Assembly: GCA_030549775.1 (NCBI GenBank)
Contig: CM060175.1
Span: forward strand, 30,336,762 to 30,400,761
DNA length: 64,000 nucleotides
From: Tamarix chinensis
Lineage: Eukaryota > Streptophyta > Magnoliopsida > Caryophyllales > Tamaricaceae
Direction of reading: 5' to 3'
In this document: one piece after another, positions 24,456-37,607 of the stretch
Layout of the letters: the number at the start of each line of letters is the position of its first letter
How positions within the stretch are numbered: the first letter of the stretch is position 1
The notes under the pieces: generated by a model
Database searches by the model: none
What the model saw: the letters and a program-made list of their open reading frames with translations, nothing else
Told to the model about the DNA's origin: nothing
Program-made: the position numbers and the translations under genes

Positions 24456-25636
24456 ACATTATTCTACTTATTCTACTTACACTAGATGTTAAGGTTATAA
24501 CTTCAAATAGAAAACAAAATAAAACTCCTCAACATTCTTAATCTACTAAGACACCATAATAATAACAACGTTGAAAGTAGCTAATGACATGTCAGAAAAT
24601 TTAATAACTCTTACTGCATTTAAAACTCGATGAAATCAAAACAACAATAAAACATATAAATCCGGAAGCTTAACTACTCTCTCAACCCGTCCTGCTACCA
24701 TGCATCCATCAAATATGGTCACACTCTACCTACACAAGACTTATCTACTCACTATGAACATTACAGATCATTGTAGCCCCGTTTGGAATAGTAACACGTT
24801 AGCAAGGGGAACAACTAAGTAAGTAATTATTTAGAAGGAAAAAATCATAATTTATAGAATTACGATAATACATCAAACACAACTACATATGACTCAAATA
24901 ATAAGATAAATATTATTTCTCCATTCATAAAGCCTCTTTTAGTAGTAACTACATAACCACACCATCCAATTTTTATCTATTGAGTGGGCAAAACCCAACC
25001 AAGAAGGTCACCTGGCAAATCAAAGTCTGAAGACCTACCACCAATCAAGGGAAGATTAGATAACATACCCGGGCCATCCCAGAGGACAAAGTCCAAAGGG
25101 AATAACAAAAGTTAAAAAACTTACCACCAATCATAGGAGGATTAAAAATTACACCTAGGTCATCCCAGAGGACATAGTCCAAAGAGGATAACAAAAGTCC
25201 AAAGACCTACCACCTAGGTCATCAAGTCCTTAAGTGTGCACACCCCCTAAGAGGTTCAAAGATCCTAGTAGAGTAGACATGGAGCCTTACTGGCTCTTGG
25301 TTAGGTAAATAAACCAAATGACTACCAGTCACTACAATCCAAGGAAAGGCAATTGTCGATCCCTAACTCCCGAAGGCCAACCCCAGAGGACCTTATCCCA
25401 CTCTCATCTTCCACTTTAAACTATAGTGCCTTATTCAAGGTGACTATTTAACACATCCAAAACACACAACCATATTTTTTCCTGAATTATCCACCTTCCA
25501 AAAGTTGGTACCTTCCATATCTGGTACTTTCCAAAAATATCATCTTTTATAAATAACATTTCCATAAATATTACTTTTATTATAGGATAACACATTCCAA
25601 AAATTTCATATGATCACCAACAATAAATAAAATAAT

Positions 25637-25655
25637 ATCAACACTAGACATACAT
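25637..25655. other. Empty CACTA insertion site (paralogue)
   Basis: The sequence ATATCAACACTAGACAT here equals the two flanks of the CACTA element in copy A with a single ACA. It lacks any excision footprint, so it most likely never held the element. Confidence 0.9.
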
Positions 25656-26181
25656 TCCAAATAAATTAGCAAAAGTAACAATAAAACAACTATAAATAAT
25701 TTATATTCATCAAGCTCATATTCTTGAATAAAATCTAGAGCCACGCTAATGAAATATGAGGATTTTATAAAATAAAGGTTACCAAAACTGTGAAAATGTA
25801 GTTGGAAATTCACCTATGGATAGTTAGAAAAAAATAAGTGGGTTACCTAGATTGTCCTTTGACTAAAAAAATGCTTACTATATAAAGGTCCCATAAATTA
25901 ATAATAAATAACTATCAGTGCTAACAATTATGCTAATTAAATAAACTTCTATACTTTATGTCATTTATTCCAGTCCTAAAACATCCATATATTTCAATTA
26001 ACTAATTATTGTGACTCCCAACATAGCCTTAGAACGTATTAACACCTATACGATATATTCGTTATCCTTTAGATTTAGAACTCACCGAATTGTCAACCAC
26101 GCGTGATATATAACTCATTAACTTAGCTCCAAAATTTATATACCAAATAAACAAAACTAAAAAAATCATTAATAGATTTAT

Positions 26182-26418
26182 TCACCAACACACACGATCA
26201 TGCAGTAATAAAAGACCCATGCTTAATATGACTACGTCCCATTTTCCCTCGGCAATCATGAATCTAAAAATGTACTTAAAATTCATGATTAAGTCCACGA
26301 AACAAATAGAGTAAGTGGAGGTATTTAAATAAACATGAAACAAATTGGGCTGGATAATGGCATACAGTGCACCACGCCGTCCATGGCTACTTTTACTATA
26401 CTCCATAAATAATAGCAT
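26182..26418 (-). CDS. Conserved 78-codon frame in copy B (doubtful gene)
   Basis: Counterpart of 12666-12902, MLLFMEYSKSSHGRRG to LLLHDRVCW, full length. No domain recognised. The same caution applies: it lies inside a duplicated LTR-like unit. Confidence 0.25.
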   Translation of the reverse strand: MLLFMEYSKSSHGRRGALYAIIQPNLFHVYLNTSTYSICFVDLIMNFKYIFRFMIAEGKWDVVILSMGLLLLHDRVCW

Positions 26419-26769
26419 GCCCCCACCCTACGGTTGCAGAGAAAAGAATTTTATTTTGTTTACAAACAATTCTTAGTAATAACATAAAACCTTCTCCTTT
26501 GACGTTGATCGGCAAATTCACATCCAAGACAAGACATGCGATATCTGAGAGTATATAGGGTTGAGTATCCTGATAACAATATTCTATAAATTAATCCCAT
26601 GACCCATAGATAAAATCAATAGAAAGTATGATAGATCTTTTACACAAGGAGATAAAATAGCTCAATGTTACCTGTCATAGCACCAAATCATATCAAAGTA
26701 CCGTAGCCTTATTCTTCTATTTTCCTACGAAATGTGTGGCCTCCCCTTATGTATGCTTAGGGGTTAGTA

Positions 26770-26772
<3 letters not shown>

Positions 26773-26851
<79 letters not shown>
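26773..26851. repeat. (TA)n microsatellite, about 79 bases
   Basis: A pure TA run directly after GGGGTTAGTAAACTA. The same position in copy A (about 13258-13288) has only a short, interrupted TATATC/TATATA tract, so the run expanded in copy B or contracted in copy A. Confidence 0.9.
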
Positions 26852-26854
<3 letters not shown>

Positions 26855-28613
26855 GGTAGGGTCACGGAGAGCTAATTCTAAGTAAAATTCTAGAACTTTC
26901 TAATTTACTAAAGATAAAAAATAAATGGATATAAGTTTAATTGATCCAATATCTAATTGTCGTCGAAGCTCATTGATCAGATAATTTAATTTATAATTAC
27001 TTAAAATTATAACAATAGCCAACAAATTACGTACCTTTAAAATTTAATAAATAAATGTTATTATTATCCAAAATTATGGGTTATTAAATTATTAGAATTA
27101 ATAAATCGCCCCTCAAGTCTAATAAATTACCAAATTTTCCTTTTGTTAGATAAATCACCAAGTTGCCCTTCACACTTATTAAAATTACTAAATTACCCTT
27201 TGGTTAGTTAAAATTACCAAACTGCCCTTCATACTAATTAAAAATACCATGTTGCCCTTTTGGTTAGTCAAATTACCGAACTACCCTTCTTACTTATTAA
27301 AATTACCAAATTGCCCCTTATCATGCTAAATTACCAAAATACCCCCTCTTACCTGCTAAATTACCATTTTACCCCTTTTACTCACCAAATTACCAAGTTA
27401 TCCCTCATTTGTGCCAAATTGCCAAATACCCTTCTTACTTATTAAATTACCATTTCGCCCTTATTATGCCAAATTTACTAGAATACCCTTACCACATAAG
27501 ATATTAATATCCATGGTCCATATACATCTTCTAACACCACCAACTATTATTATTTATTTAACACTCACTATTGCCTACCACACATACTTATTTAGGCCAT
27601 ACATTTTGTACAAGGAAATTTACTACAATGCCCCTAGGGCTCATATTAACATTATCTATGTAACAAATGGCCACATTAGCTTATTATGTCATATATATGT
27701 ATTTAACATTGTCATTAACAATAAGGCTCCTACCTTAAACATTATTTCAACGCATGACACATAAATTAGCATGCTTTTCATTTCAACAACCAATACATAC
27801 TAAGTCATCACACGACATGCTCATAATCATATTAAAAACCCTAATGTGATAGCATACATATATCCACACATTTTAGTAGGGTATAATGGTTACCATATTT
27901 CCAGCAATAATTAAACCTTACTGGTATCCCGGTTAAAGGTTTGAGCATTGATTAGTAAAAATTAAACCTAAAAATAATATAAAAGTTTAGCATAATAGAA
28001 TCTGAAAAATAAAATAATATTTTTTTTATCAAAAGCTTAAATAATACATACTAAAACCAACTACTTTTATACCTCAAAAATTTTACCAAAGCTTGCTCAA
28101 ATAAGTAGCAAGACCCACGTTGCATGCAAGGAGTGAAGAAAAAAGAGGGCTTGAAGGGGGAGTTGGGAGAAATGGGAGGGGTTGGTTTGGTTAAAGGTTT
28201 AGGGGTTGGGTTGAGAGCTTGTGGAGGGGAGTGAGGGTGGTGGCTGGGTACAAGGAGGAGACAGGCCGGGCGCCCCAAGGAAGAAGAAAAGAAGAAAAGG
28301 AAAAGGAGGAAAAGAAAAATGAAAAGGGGGGAAAATAAAATTAAAATAAATTTTCAAATAAGGGTACTTGATTATTTAGATAGATAAATTAATTTATTTA
28401 AAATATAAGATATTAATTTAAGAGGAACATTTTAATAAAATATGGGTTTGGAAAATTATTTAAATAAAATGAGTATATATTTATTTTAATTTATTAAATA
28501 TTCATATCTATTTTTATACACCCAAAAACCCACAAAGTAATTAAATTAAATAAATTTAAAAATTAAATTATTTTATTTATTAAATTTTAGGTTTTAAAAT
28601 TTTAGGGTATTAC

Positions 28614-30520
28614 ATCTTACTTATATTGTCTAACATATAAAAAAGGATCATTGGATAAAGTAAAAAAAATGCACAAATATAGAAGAGAAATTGAGAAAAA
28701 GAAAAAGAAATCGGATAAAGATATTGGTCGGATAAGTTTGTCATAACTTGTGCTCCCTTAACGACATTAAATACTAAATAACTTATAAAAGAATGTGTAA
28801 TAAAAAAATTAACATAAATGACATCAACCATCATGTTAAGATTTCAATAATTAATTTATATTAATTCATAAATTAATGATAAGAGGTTAAAAAATTTTAT
28901 AAAATAAATGACATGTACAATAAAGTAAAGGAAATTAAAATAGCAAACTTAATATACCTAGCAACCTAATAGTTATTATTATATTAAGACTATATAATTA
29001 CAATTATTTATAATTGAATTCAATTATTATAATAAGTATTCCTATCAAAAATATAATTATTAAGATTAAGATTACCATAATGATAATAATATTTACAAAA
29101 CTATTGATTATTGCGTTTTAACATAAATATTTTTTTTAAATATGAAAATAATATTTACACTTTATCAATTATATAAACCTAAAGTAAATTAAAAACCCAA
29201 TGCTAATTAAATTTGTCTATTTTTTTCCTATTAAAAATTTGAAATTGACCTATTTTAGTCCTTAAGTAACATATTACACATATTCCATAACTAAACCATA
29301 TCAGTTAATAACTTTAGTTAATAATAAAATACATAACAAACCAAACACACAAAAAAATAAATAAAAGTGATAAATAGACTAAATATTACATATACTTTCA
29401 GAGATTTAAAATAAAAAATTTCAATAATTATATTAAATAACAGAAAAAATAAACAAAAATATTAGAGAAATGTTGGAAAGAAAAAATAAATACTAAATGA
29501 CATCAATCATCATGTCAAGGTTTCAATAATTTAGTTATATCAATTCATGAATTTAAATTAGAGGTTGAAAATATTTATTAATTAATTAATACACATGATA
29601 AAAGTGAGAAAAATAAAAATAGAAACCCAATACTTATATTAAGACTTTATAAATACAGTTATATTTATAATTGTAATCAATACAACTATAATTAGAATCT
29701 ATAATATATAATATTAAACATTACTAATAATAAAGTAGCATTAAATGAATAATAATAATAATAAATTATAATTTATTTTGAATAATATCATTGATAATTA
29801 GTAAAGCATAATAATTATACTTATGATAAATATAAAGCTATAATAATTAAAATAATTAGTAATAATTCATTTTTATGATAGTTTATTATAAATACAATAC
29901 TAAATAAAAATATTCATTAATAAATAATAATAAAATAATTAATTAATGATAAAATCAATAATTAATAATTAATAATGATATTCATTTTTCAAGGGCTTAA
30001 ATAATTATTCTTGATAAAATAATGACAAATTTTTAATTATTTTTAATCAATAAATTAGTCATTATTATAAAAGAATAAATACTCATTATTAATAAGAAAT
30101 GCTAATACCTCACAATAGACGATAACAAAATTTTTTATAAATCATTGATAATAGGTTTTTATTAATACAATATACTTATTTAGATAACAATGTTTTTAAT
30201 AATTAATTAAAACCTATTCGTTATTGAAAATGAATGCATATAATTATTTTTAATGAAAATATTTTTAATAACATCATCATTAGAAGATAAACCTAATAAG
30301 AATAATAATTATAAATAAATATCAATAAAATAATTAATTAATAATAATATATATGTATTGTTATTACTAATAATGATAGATAAAAATAAAAATGATATTG
30401 ATAGATAAAAAAATTGAAATAAATCTTGTTAGAAAAAAAAAACTTAGCCAAGGCCAACTTCCTAGAAGTTCAAGATTCCTTACATACTCAGCCTAAGAAC
30501 ATTTGAGAGTAGTTTTGAAA
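28614..30520. repeat. ~1 kb family copies plus AAT-rich block, duplicate of 15261-16990
   Basis: Collinear with the right flank of copy A, including the anchor near 29305 and the AAT-rich block at 29690-30420. It breaks off at a GTTTTGAAAAAAAAAA run near 30515, after which block S' begins. No gene seen. Confidence 0.75.
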
Positions 30521-32481
30521 AAAAAAAATAATTAAAATAAGTGGACTAACTAATAAAACTTGATTCCAAAAAAGAGTTGTGGAATCATTTCAGGAAAAAA
30601 GAGAGTAAGTTTACACACACACACATAGATATATGAATGACCAGCCCCCAAACCAAAACTTTATCTAGACAAATAAATACCCGACCATCCATAATTCTGG
30701 CGAACATTTCCGTCACAAAAGGAGTTCTCGACCATGTCTATAGGTAACTAAATGATTAAGGATGTGGGTGCATCCATACAATTTGAAACTCCGAATTTGA
30801 GTCAAAAGCTCTCCTGTCCTCCTTATCCTAAAATTTCATACATTTCTATCAGTAGTAATGTTTGATTGCACCTATGGACCACACTTATGCAAAGGAGCAA
30901 TACAAAAAATCCATATCCTATTAAACAAAAATTAACATAAATGACATCAATCATCATGTTAAGATTTCAATAATTAATTTATATTAATTCATAAATTAAT
31001 TATAAGATGTTAAAAAAATTATCAAATAAATGACACGTTCAATAAAGTAAGGGAAATTAAAATAGAAAACTTAATATACATAGCACCCTAGTAGTTATTA
31101 TTATATTAAGACCATAAAATTACGATTATGTATAATTGAATTCAATTATTATAATAAGTATTCCTATCAAATATATAATTATTAAAATTAAGATAATAAT
31201 AATAATAATAATAATAGTAATAATAATAATAATAATATTTACAAAACTATTGATTATTAAGTTTTAACATAAATATTTTTATTAAATATGAAAATAATAT
31301 TTACACTTTATCAATTAAATAAACTTGAAGTAAATTAAAAAGGCCAATGCTAATTAAATTTGTATATTTTTTCCTATTTAAAATTTAAAATTGACCTATT
31401 TTAGTCTTTTAAGTAACATATTGCACATGGTCCATAACTAACACATATCAGTAACCAACTTTAGTTAATAGTAAAATACATAACAAACCAAACACACAAA
31501 AAAATAAATAAAAGTGATAAATAGACTAAACCTAACATATAATTTTAAAGGTATAAAATAAAAAAATTCAATAATTGGATTAAATAATAGAAAAATGAAC
31601 AAAAATATTAGAGAAATTGAAAAAAAGAAAAAATAAATACTAAATGACATCAATCATCATGTCAAGGTTCCGATAATTTAGTTATATTAATTCATAAATT
31701 TAAATTAGAGGTTGAAAATATTCATTAATTAATTAATACACATGATAAGAGTGAGAAAAATAAAAATAGCACCCTAATAGTTATATTAAGATTTTATAAA
31801 TACAAATATATTTATAATTGTAATCAATAAAACTATAATTAGAATTTATAATATATTGAAGATAATATGACACATCACTAATAATAAAGTAGCATTAAAT
31901 GAATAATAATAATAATAAATTATAATTTATTTTGAATAATATCACTGATAATTACTAAAGCATAATAATTATACATATCATAAATATAAAAATGATAATA
32001 ATTAAAATAACTAAAAATAATTCATTTTTATGATAGTTTATTATAAATAAAATACCAAATAAAAAAATTCATTAATAATTAATAGTAAATTAAATAATTA
32101 ATGATAGAATTAATAATTAATAATTAATAATCATATTCATTTTTTGAGAGCTGTAAATATTCTTGATAAAATAATGACAAATTTTTAATGAATATTAATG
32201 AATAAGTTAGTCATTATTATAAACGAATAAATAATCATTATTAATATAAAATGCTAATACCTCGTAATATTTGATAATAAAATTTTATTATAAATCATTG
32301 ATAATATGTTTTTATTAATAGAATATACTTATTTGGATAATAATATTTGTAATAATGAATTAAAACCTATTCATTATTAATAATGAATGCATATAATTAT
32401 TTTTAATGAAAATATTTATTATAAGTGATTGATAACATCATCATCCAAATAAGAATAATAATTATCAATAAAATAATTAAT

Positions 32482-32512
<31 letters not shown>

Positions 32513-33265
32513 TATTACTAATAATGATAAATATAAATATAAATGATAGAAAAAATGAAATAAATTTTTTGAAAAAAAAACTTAGCCAAGGCCAATTTGC
32601 CAGAGGTTCAGGATTCCTTACATACTTAGCCTAAAAACATTTGAGATTAGTTTTGAAAATAAAACACTGGTAGATTAGAGGTAGCTCCCACACTCCCAAT
32701 TAACTAGTTCGATCCTAAATAAATTATTTTTACCATTTTTTTAATACTAATTTATCTAACGAAGATGACATAGTTCTTTTTCAGCAAATGAATTACTATG
32801 ATTAGCATCTCAAACACAAAAAGAAAATTTATAAAAACCAACTCACATAGGTTATTTTGTTTTCATGGAAGTAGATGTGAAATATCTAATAACATGCATT
32901 AAACTTTCTCGTCATATCATAATATGCAAATTCTTACCAAAAAAAATAGAAGAGCAGCTCAAACAAAAAGAAATCAAAATTTTTCTACTGCCCTCCACAC
33001 GTCATATCATACTTTATTCTAATTAGTAATGATATTAAATTACTTTAAATATGTACGCATGTGTGTGTCGGTGTGTATTATTATTATTCATTGATCAATA
33101 TTGATTTCTCAAAATTAATCAAAAACTATCGTAGCAGATCTAGCCCCAACTAGCTTCAATTCTATCTCCTAAAAAATTATTGCCAATTCTCTAATTGCAT
33201 GCCATTCACAAGAAATTAAATTATTACAGGTTCCCAAATGTAGCATAAAATGAAAATAGGAAGCA
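30521..33265. repeat. Segmental block S', second copy (matches 21771-24455)
   Basis: Same order as 21771-24455: GTGGACTAACTAATAAAAC, ACAC microsatellite, GATGTGGGTGCATCCATAC, ~1 kb family copy with anchor near 31450, AAT-rich block (31850-32560, with (AAT)n near 31193-31235 and a TA run near 32487-32513), CCAAGGCCAATTTGCC module, and the gene-like tail. It continues past the point where the first copy is cut. Confidence 0.75.
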
Positions 33266-33600
33266 TTGTGTACCTCTTGGCATGCAACTATATAGGCTTC
33301 CAATCTAGATAGCTAGTAATCCTGGCTAGAAATAAGCAACGACTATAAAGCTCTCAGGTACCTTTCTCTTGCAGCAGATTGCATGACTGCCTCTTATCAT
33401 TTTGTGTGAACTTCCACCAATGGCTTGAATGCCATGTCCATTAGAACAAACATTAGATCCACCAGAAAACCACTTGCTCTCTAAATCAATCTACCTTTTG
33501 TAGTCCTGCATTCTTTCACTGAGAGCATACTGCTTATAGTTGGACCTTTCTCTTGCCTAATAAGCAGGGTTCCCATCACTATAAACGCTAGAAAAGCTTA
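33266..33600 (-). pseudogene. Gene-like exon relic, copy 1
   Basis: On the minus strand this stretch parallels 40365-40690 and reads, with interruptions, a segment like that of the intact frame there: SERMQDYKR, then a TAG, then IDLESKW and GHGIQAIGGSSHKMIRGS. It is followed by AAAG before GTACCTGAG, a plausible splice donor. Further left, in another frame, LSRLEAYIVACQEVH is open. The gene of origin is not recognised. A third, truncated relic without this exon is at 24300-24455. The relic is non-coding now. Confidence 0.5.
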
Positions 33601-33639
33601 TGCTACAAAAATATTTCCTACTAATTGTTAAAATAAGTT

Positions 33640-35731
33640 TTTTTGAGAATTGGATAAATGGTAAAAAAAAAGCTCAAAAAGATCATAGAAATGGAGAAAA
33701 TGGAAATAAATATGGGTGAGGATAAGGTTTTGAGAAGTGTATTTGAAATTGAACAAATTTGCTAACATTAAATATTACATAACATAAAAAATGTTTGCAT
33801 AATAAAAAAATTAATTAAATATTAAATAAAATTTTTAACAAAAGTGGCATCAATTATTGTAGGTATGAATAATTAATATATATCAATTTCTAAATAAGGA
33901 TTAGAGAATAAAAATATTGATAAAACAAATGACACTGTATAATAAATTGAGAGAAATTAAAATAGCATTCTTAATATTATTACATTAAACACTCCAATAG
34001 TTATTATATTAAGCCAATATAATTACATTTATATTTGTAATTGCAATCAATTATTATAATAAATATTCTATCATAAACATAATTATTTTGATTAATAATA
34101 TCATAATGATATTAAGTACAAAACTATTGATTATTATTAATCATTCAAAGTAATGTAGTAATAAATATGAAAAGAATTAATAATTGGTCAATTAATTAAA
34201 CTTCAACTAAATTCGTAGGCCAAAACTAATTAAATTTGTCTAATTTATCACTATTTTTGTCCTTAAATTACCTTATCACGTACATATCAATTAACAAATT
34301 TAGTCGATAATAAAATAAATGACAAACCAAACACACAAAAATAATAAACAAAAGGGATATATAAAAAAATCAGAGAAAGTAAAAATAAGTGCAAAAATAT
34401 AGAAGAGAAATTGAGAGAAAAAAAAGAAACCAGGTGATGATACTGGTTGAAGAAGTTTGTCGGAAGGTGTGTTCCCTTAACAACATTAAATACCTTATAA
34501 AAAATGTGCAATAAAAAATACTAAAACCAAAATTAATATAAATGACATGTGTTAGGATTTCAATAATTAATTTATATTAATTATTAGAGGTTAAAAAATT
34601 TACAAAATAAATGACAAGTACAATGAACTAAGAAAAATTAAAATAGCAAACTTAATGTACATCTCACCCAAAATAAGCACCCCAATAGTTATTATTATAT
34701 TAAGACTATATAATTACAACTATTTATAATTCAATTCAATTATTATAATAAGTATTCCTATCAAAAATATAATTATTAAAATTAAGATTACCATAATGAT
34801 AATAATAATTACACAACTATTGATTATCACATTTAAACATAAATATTTTTTTAAATAAGAAAATAATATTTATACTTTATCAATTTAATTAGCCTAAAAT
34901 AAATTAGAAAGCCAATACTTATTAAATTTGTCCATTTTTTTCCTACTCAAAATTTAAACTTGACCTATTTTAATCCTTAAGTAACATATTACACATGTTC
35001 CACAACTAAAATATATTAGTTAACAACTTTAGTTAATAATAAAACACATAACAAACCAAACAAACAAAAACAATAAATAAAAGTGATCAATACACTAAGC
35101 CTAACATATACTTTCAGAGACATATAATATAACTTTTTTATAATTGGATTTAATAAAAGAAAAAATGAGCAAAATAAATAGAGGAATAAAGAAAAGGAAA
35201 AATTGATACTAAATTACATTAACGGTCTACCTTCACTTCAAGGATTCAATAACTTAGTCATATTAAATCATATATTTAAACTAGAGGTTGAAAATATTTA
35301 TTAAATAGTTAATACACATGATCAAGCTCAAAATTTCTTTAAAAACTAGAATAGCAAGCTTCATATTTATCTAACCTACATACGAACACCCTAATAGTTA
35401 TATTAAGACTTTATAAATATAATTATATTTATAATTTTAATCAATACAAATATAATTAGAATTTAAAATGTTTACACAATAAAAAATTTATAAAATACTA
35501 AATAAATTTTTTAACAAAAATGGCAGCAATTATTGTAATTATCAATATTTAATATATATCAATTTCTAAATAAAGGATGAGAGAATGAAAATATTTATAG
35601 AATAAATGACAAGTATAAGAAAGTGAGAGAAATTCAAATAGCAATCTTTGTATTACAACATTAAACAATCCAATAATTATAATTATATTAAGCCAATATA
35701 ATTACAGTTATATTTATAACTACAATAAGTT

Positions 35732-35773
<42 letters not shown>

Positions 35774-37600
35774 TAAACATAATTATTTTGATTAATAATA
35801 TCATAATGATATTAAGTACAAGACTATTAATTATTAATAATTATTCAAAGTAATATAGTAAAAAATATTTTAAAAAATCACAATTTGTCAATTTAATAAA
35901 CCTCAACTAAATTAGTAAGCCAAAACTAATTAAATTTATCTAATTTTTCTCCCAATACAAACTTTAAATTTGAATTATTTTAGTCCTTAAGTTATCCTAT
36001 CACATATGTGTGCATAGCTAACATATCAGTTCACAACTTTAGTTAATAATAAAATAAATAACAAACCAATCACACAAAAAAAGTGATAAACAAACAAACC
36101 CTACTTATATTATCTAACATAATAAAAAATCAATGATTGGATAAAGTAAAAAAAAATGTAAAAATATGGAAGAGAAATTGACAAAACGAAAAAGAAATTA
36201 TGTGATAATAATGGATGAACAAGTTTTTTTTATAAAAAAATACTATAAAAAATTAACATAATTGACATCAATCATCATGTTAAGATTTTAATAATTAGTT
36301 GATGTTAATTCATAAATTAATGATTAGAGGCTAAAAAAATTTATATAATAAATGACACTTACAATAAAGTAAGAGAAATAAAAATAGAAAATTTAATATA
36401 AATCTAACCCAACATAAGCACCCTAATAGTTATTATTAGATTAAGACTATATAATTACAACTATTTATAATTCATTTCAATTATTATAAGAAGTATTCCT
36501 ATCAAAAATATAATTATTAAGATTAAGATTACCATAATGATAATAATAATTACAAAACAACTGATTATTGCTTTTTGAATAAGCCTAAACTAAATTAGAA
36601 AGCCAATACTCATTAAATTTGTCTATTTTTTTCCCTACTCAAAACTTAAACCTGACCTATTTTAGTCATTAAGCAACATATTACACATGTTCCATAACTA
36701 ACATAGATCAGTTAACAACTTTAGTTAATAATAAAACACATAACAACCCAAACGCACAAAAACAATAAATAAAAGTGATTAATAGACTAAACCTAACATA
36801 CACTTTCAGAGATAAAATATAATTTTTCAATAATAATTAGAAATAAAAATACAAACTAAACACATAAAAACAATAAACAAAATAGGCCATCAAGTTATTA
36901 TCTTACACGAAAAATGAAGTGTTTGGATAAAATAATAACAAAAATGCACAAAAATAGTAGAGAAACAGATAAAAAGGAAAACAAATATGGAGAGGATAGA
37001 TGTTACATTAAATATTAAATAACTTGTAAAATTTATGTGTAATAAAAATTAATAAAACACTAAATAAAAAGGCTAACAAAAATGGCATTAAGCATTGTGT
37101 TAAGATTTTATTAATTAATTTATAAATTAAGGACTTGAGATTAAAAATATCTATTAAATAATTGAGGTACATGATAAAGTGAGGGGAAATAAAATAGAAA
37201 ACTTGAATCTCGCCAATACACAAGCACCCCTATAGTTATTTTTATATTAAGAATTTATATATAGAATTTTATTTATAATTTTGATTAATTATTATAGTAA
37301 ATATTACTCTCATAAATATATGTATTATGATTAATATTATTATAATGATAATAATAATTACAAAACTATTGATTATTTATGTATTATTATCATTATATTC
37401 ATTAATATGAAAATAAAATTACACTTTGTCAATTAAATAAACCTCAACTAAATTAGAATGTTACAACAAATGAAACTTTAGTTATTAAATGTTTTCTAAT
37501 TAAATGTTAAATTACGCATGTTCCATAACTAACATATAAGTTAACAACTTTAGTTAATAATAAAATAAATGACAATCCAAACATATAAAAATAATAAACA
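33640..37600. repeat. Tandem run of ~1 kb degenerate repeat copies
   Basis: Family anchors occur near 34285, 35010, 36020, 36705 and 37540, so copies here are 0.7-1.0 kb apart, some shortened. The block order is the same as at 18-21.7 kb. A TA run of about 30 bases lies at 35739-35771. All frames here are repeat shadows. No gene seen. Confidence 0.75.
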
Positions 37601-37607
37601 AAAGTGA

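Larger units (their letters stand above)
24456..28613 (-). mobile_element. Large LTR-like unit, copy B, without the CACTA element
   Basis: This ~4.2 kb segment parallels copy A (about 1820-3017 joined to 12325-15260) with frequent substitutions and small indels. It ends at the same TTAGGGTATTACA boundary and then the same flank (TCTTACTTATATTGTC). Its left end starts at CATTATTCTACTT and lacks the TGTAACACC terminus of copy A by roughly 90 bases, so it is slightly truncated. It contains the empty CACTA target. Relative to copy A it carries an extra ~170 bases near 25780-25985 (including CCATAAATTAATAATAAATAAC) and a longer TA run. No protein domain is recognised. Confidence 0.7.

Noticed and set aside
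28051..28278. Proline-rich 75-codon minus-strand frame
   Set aside because: Lies in the C-rich transcribed part of the LTR-like unit and is not open in copy A.
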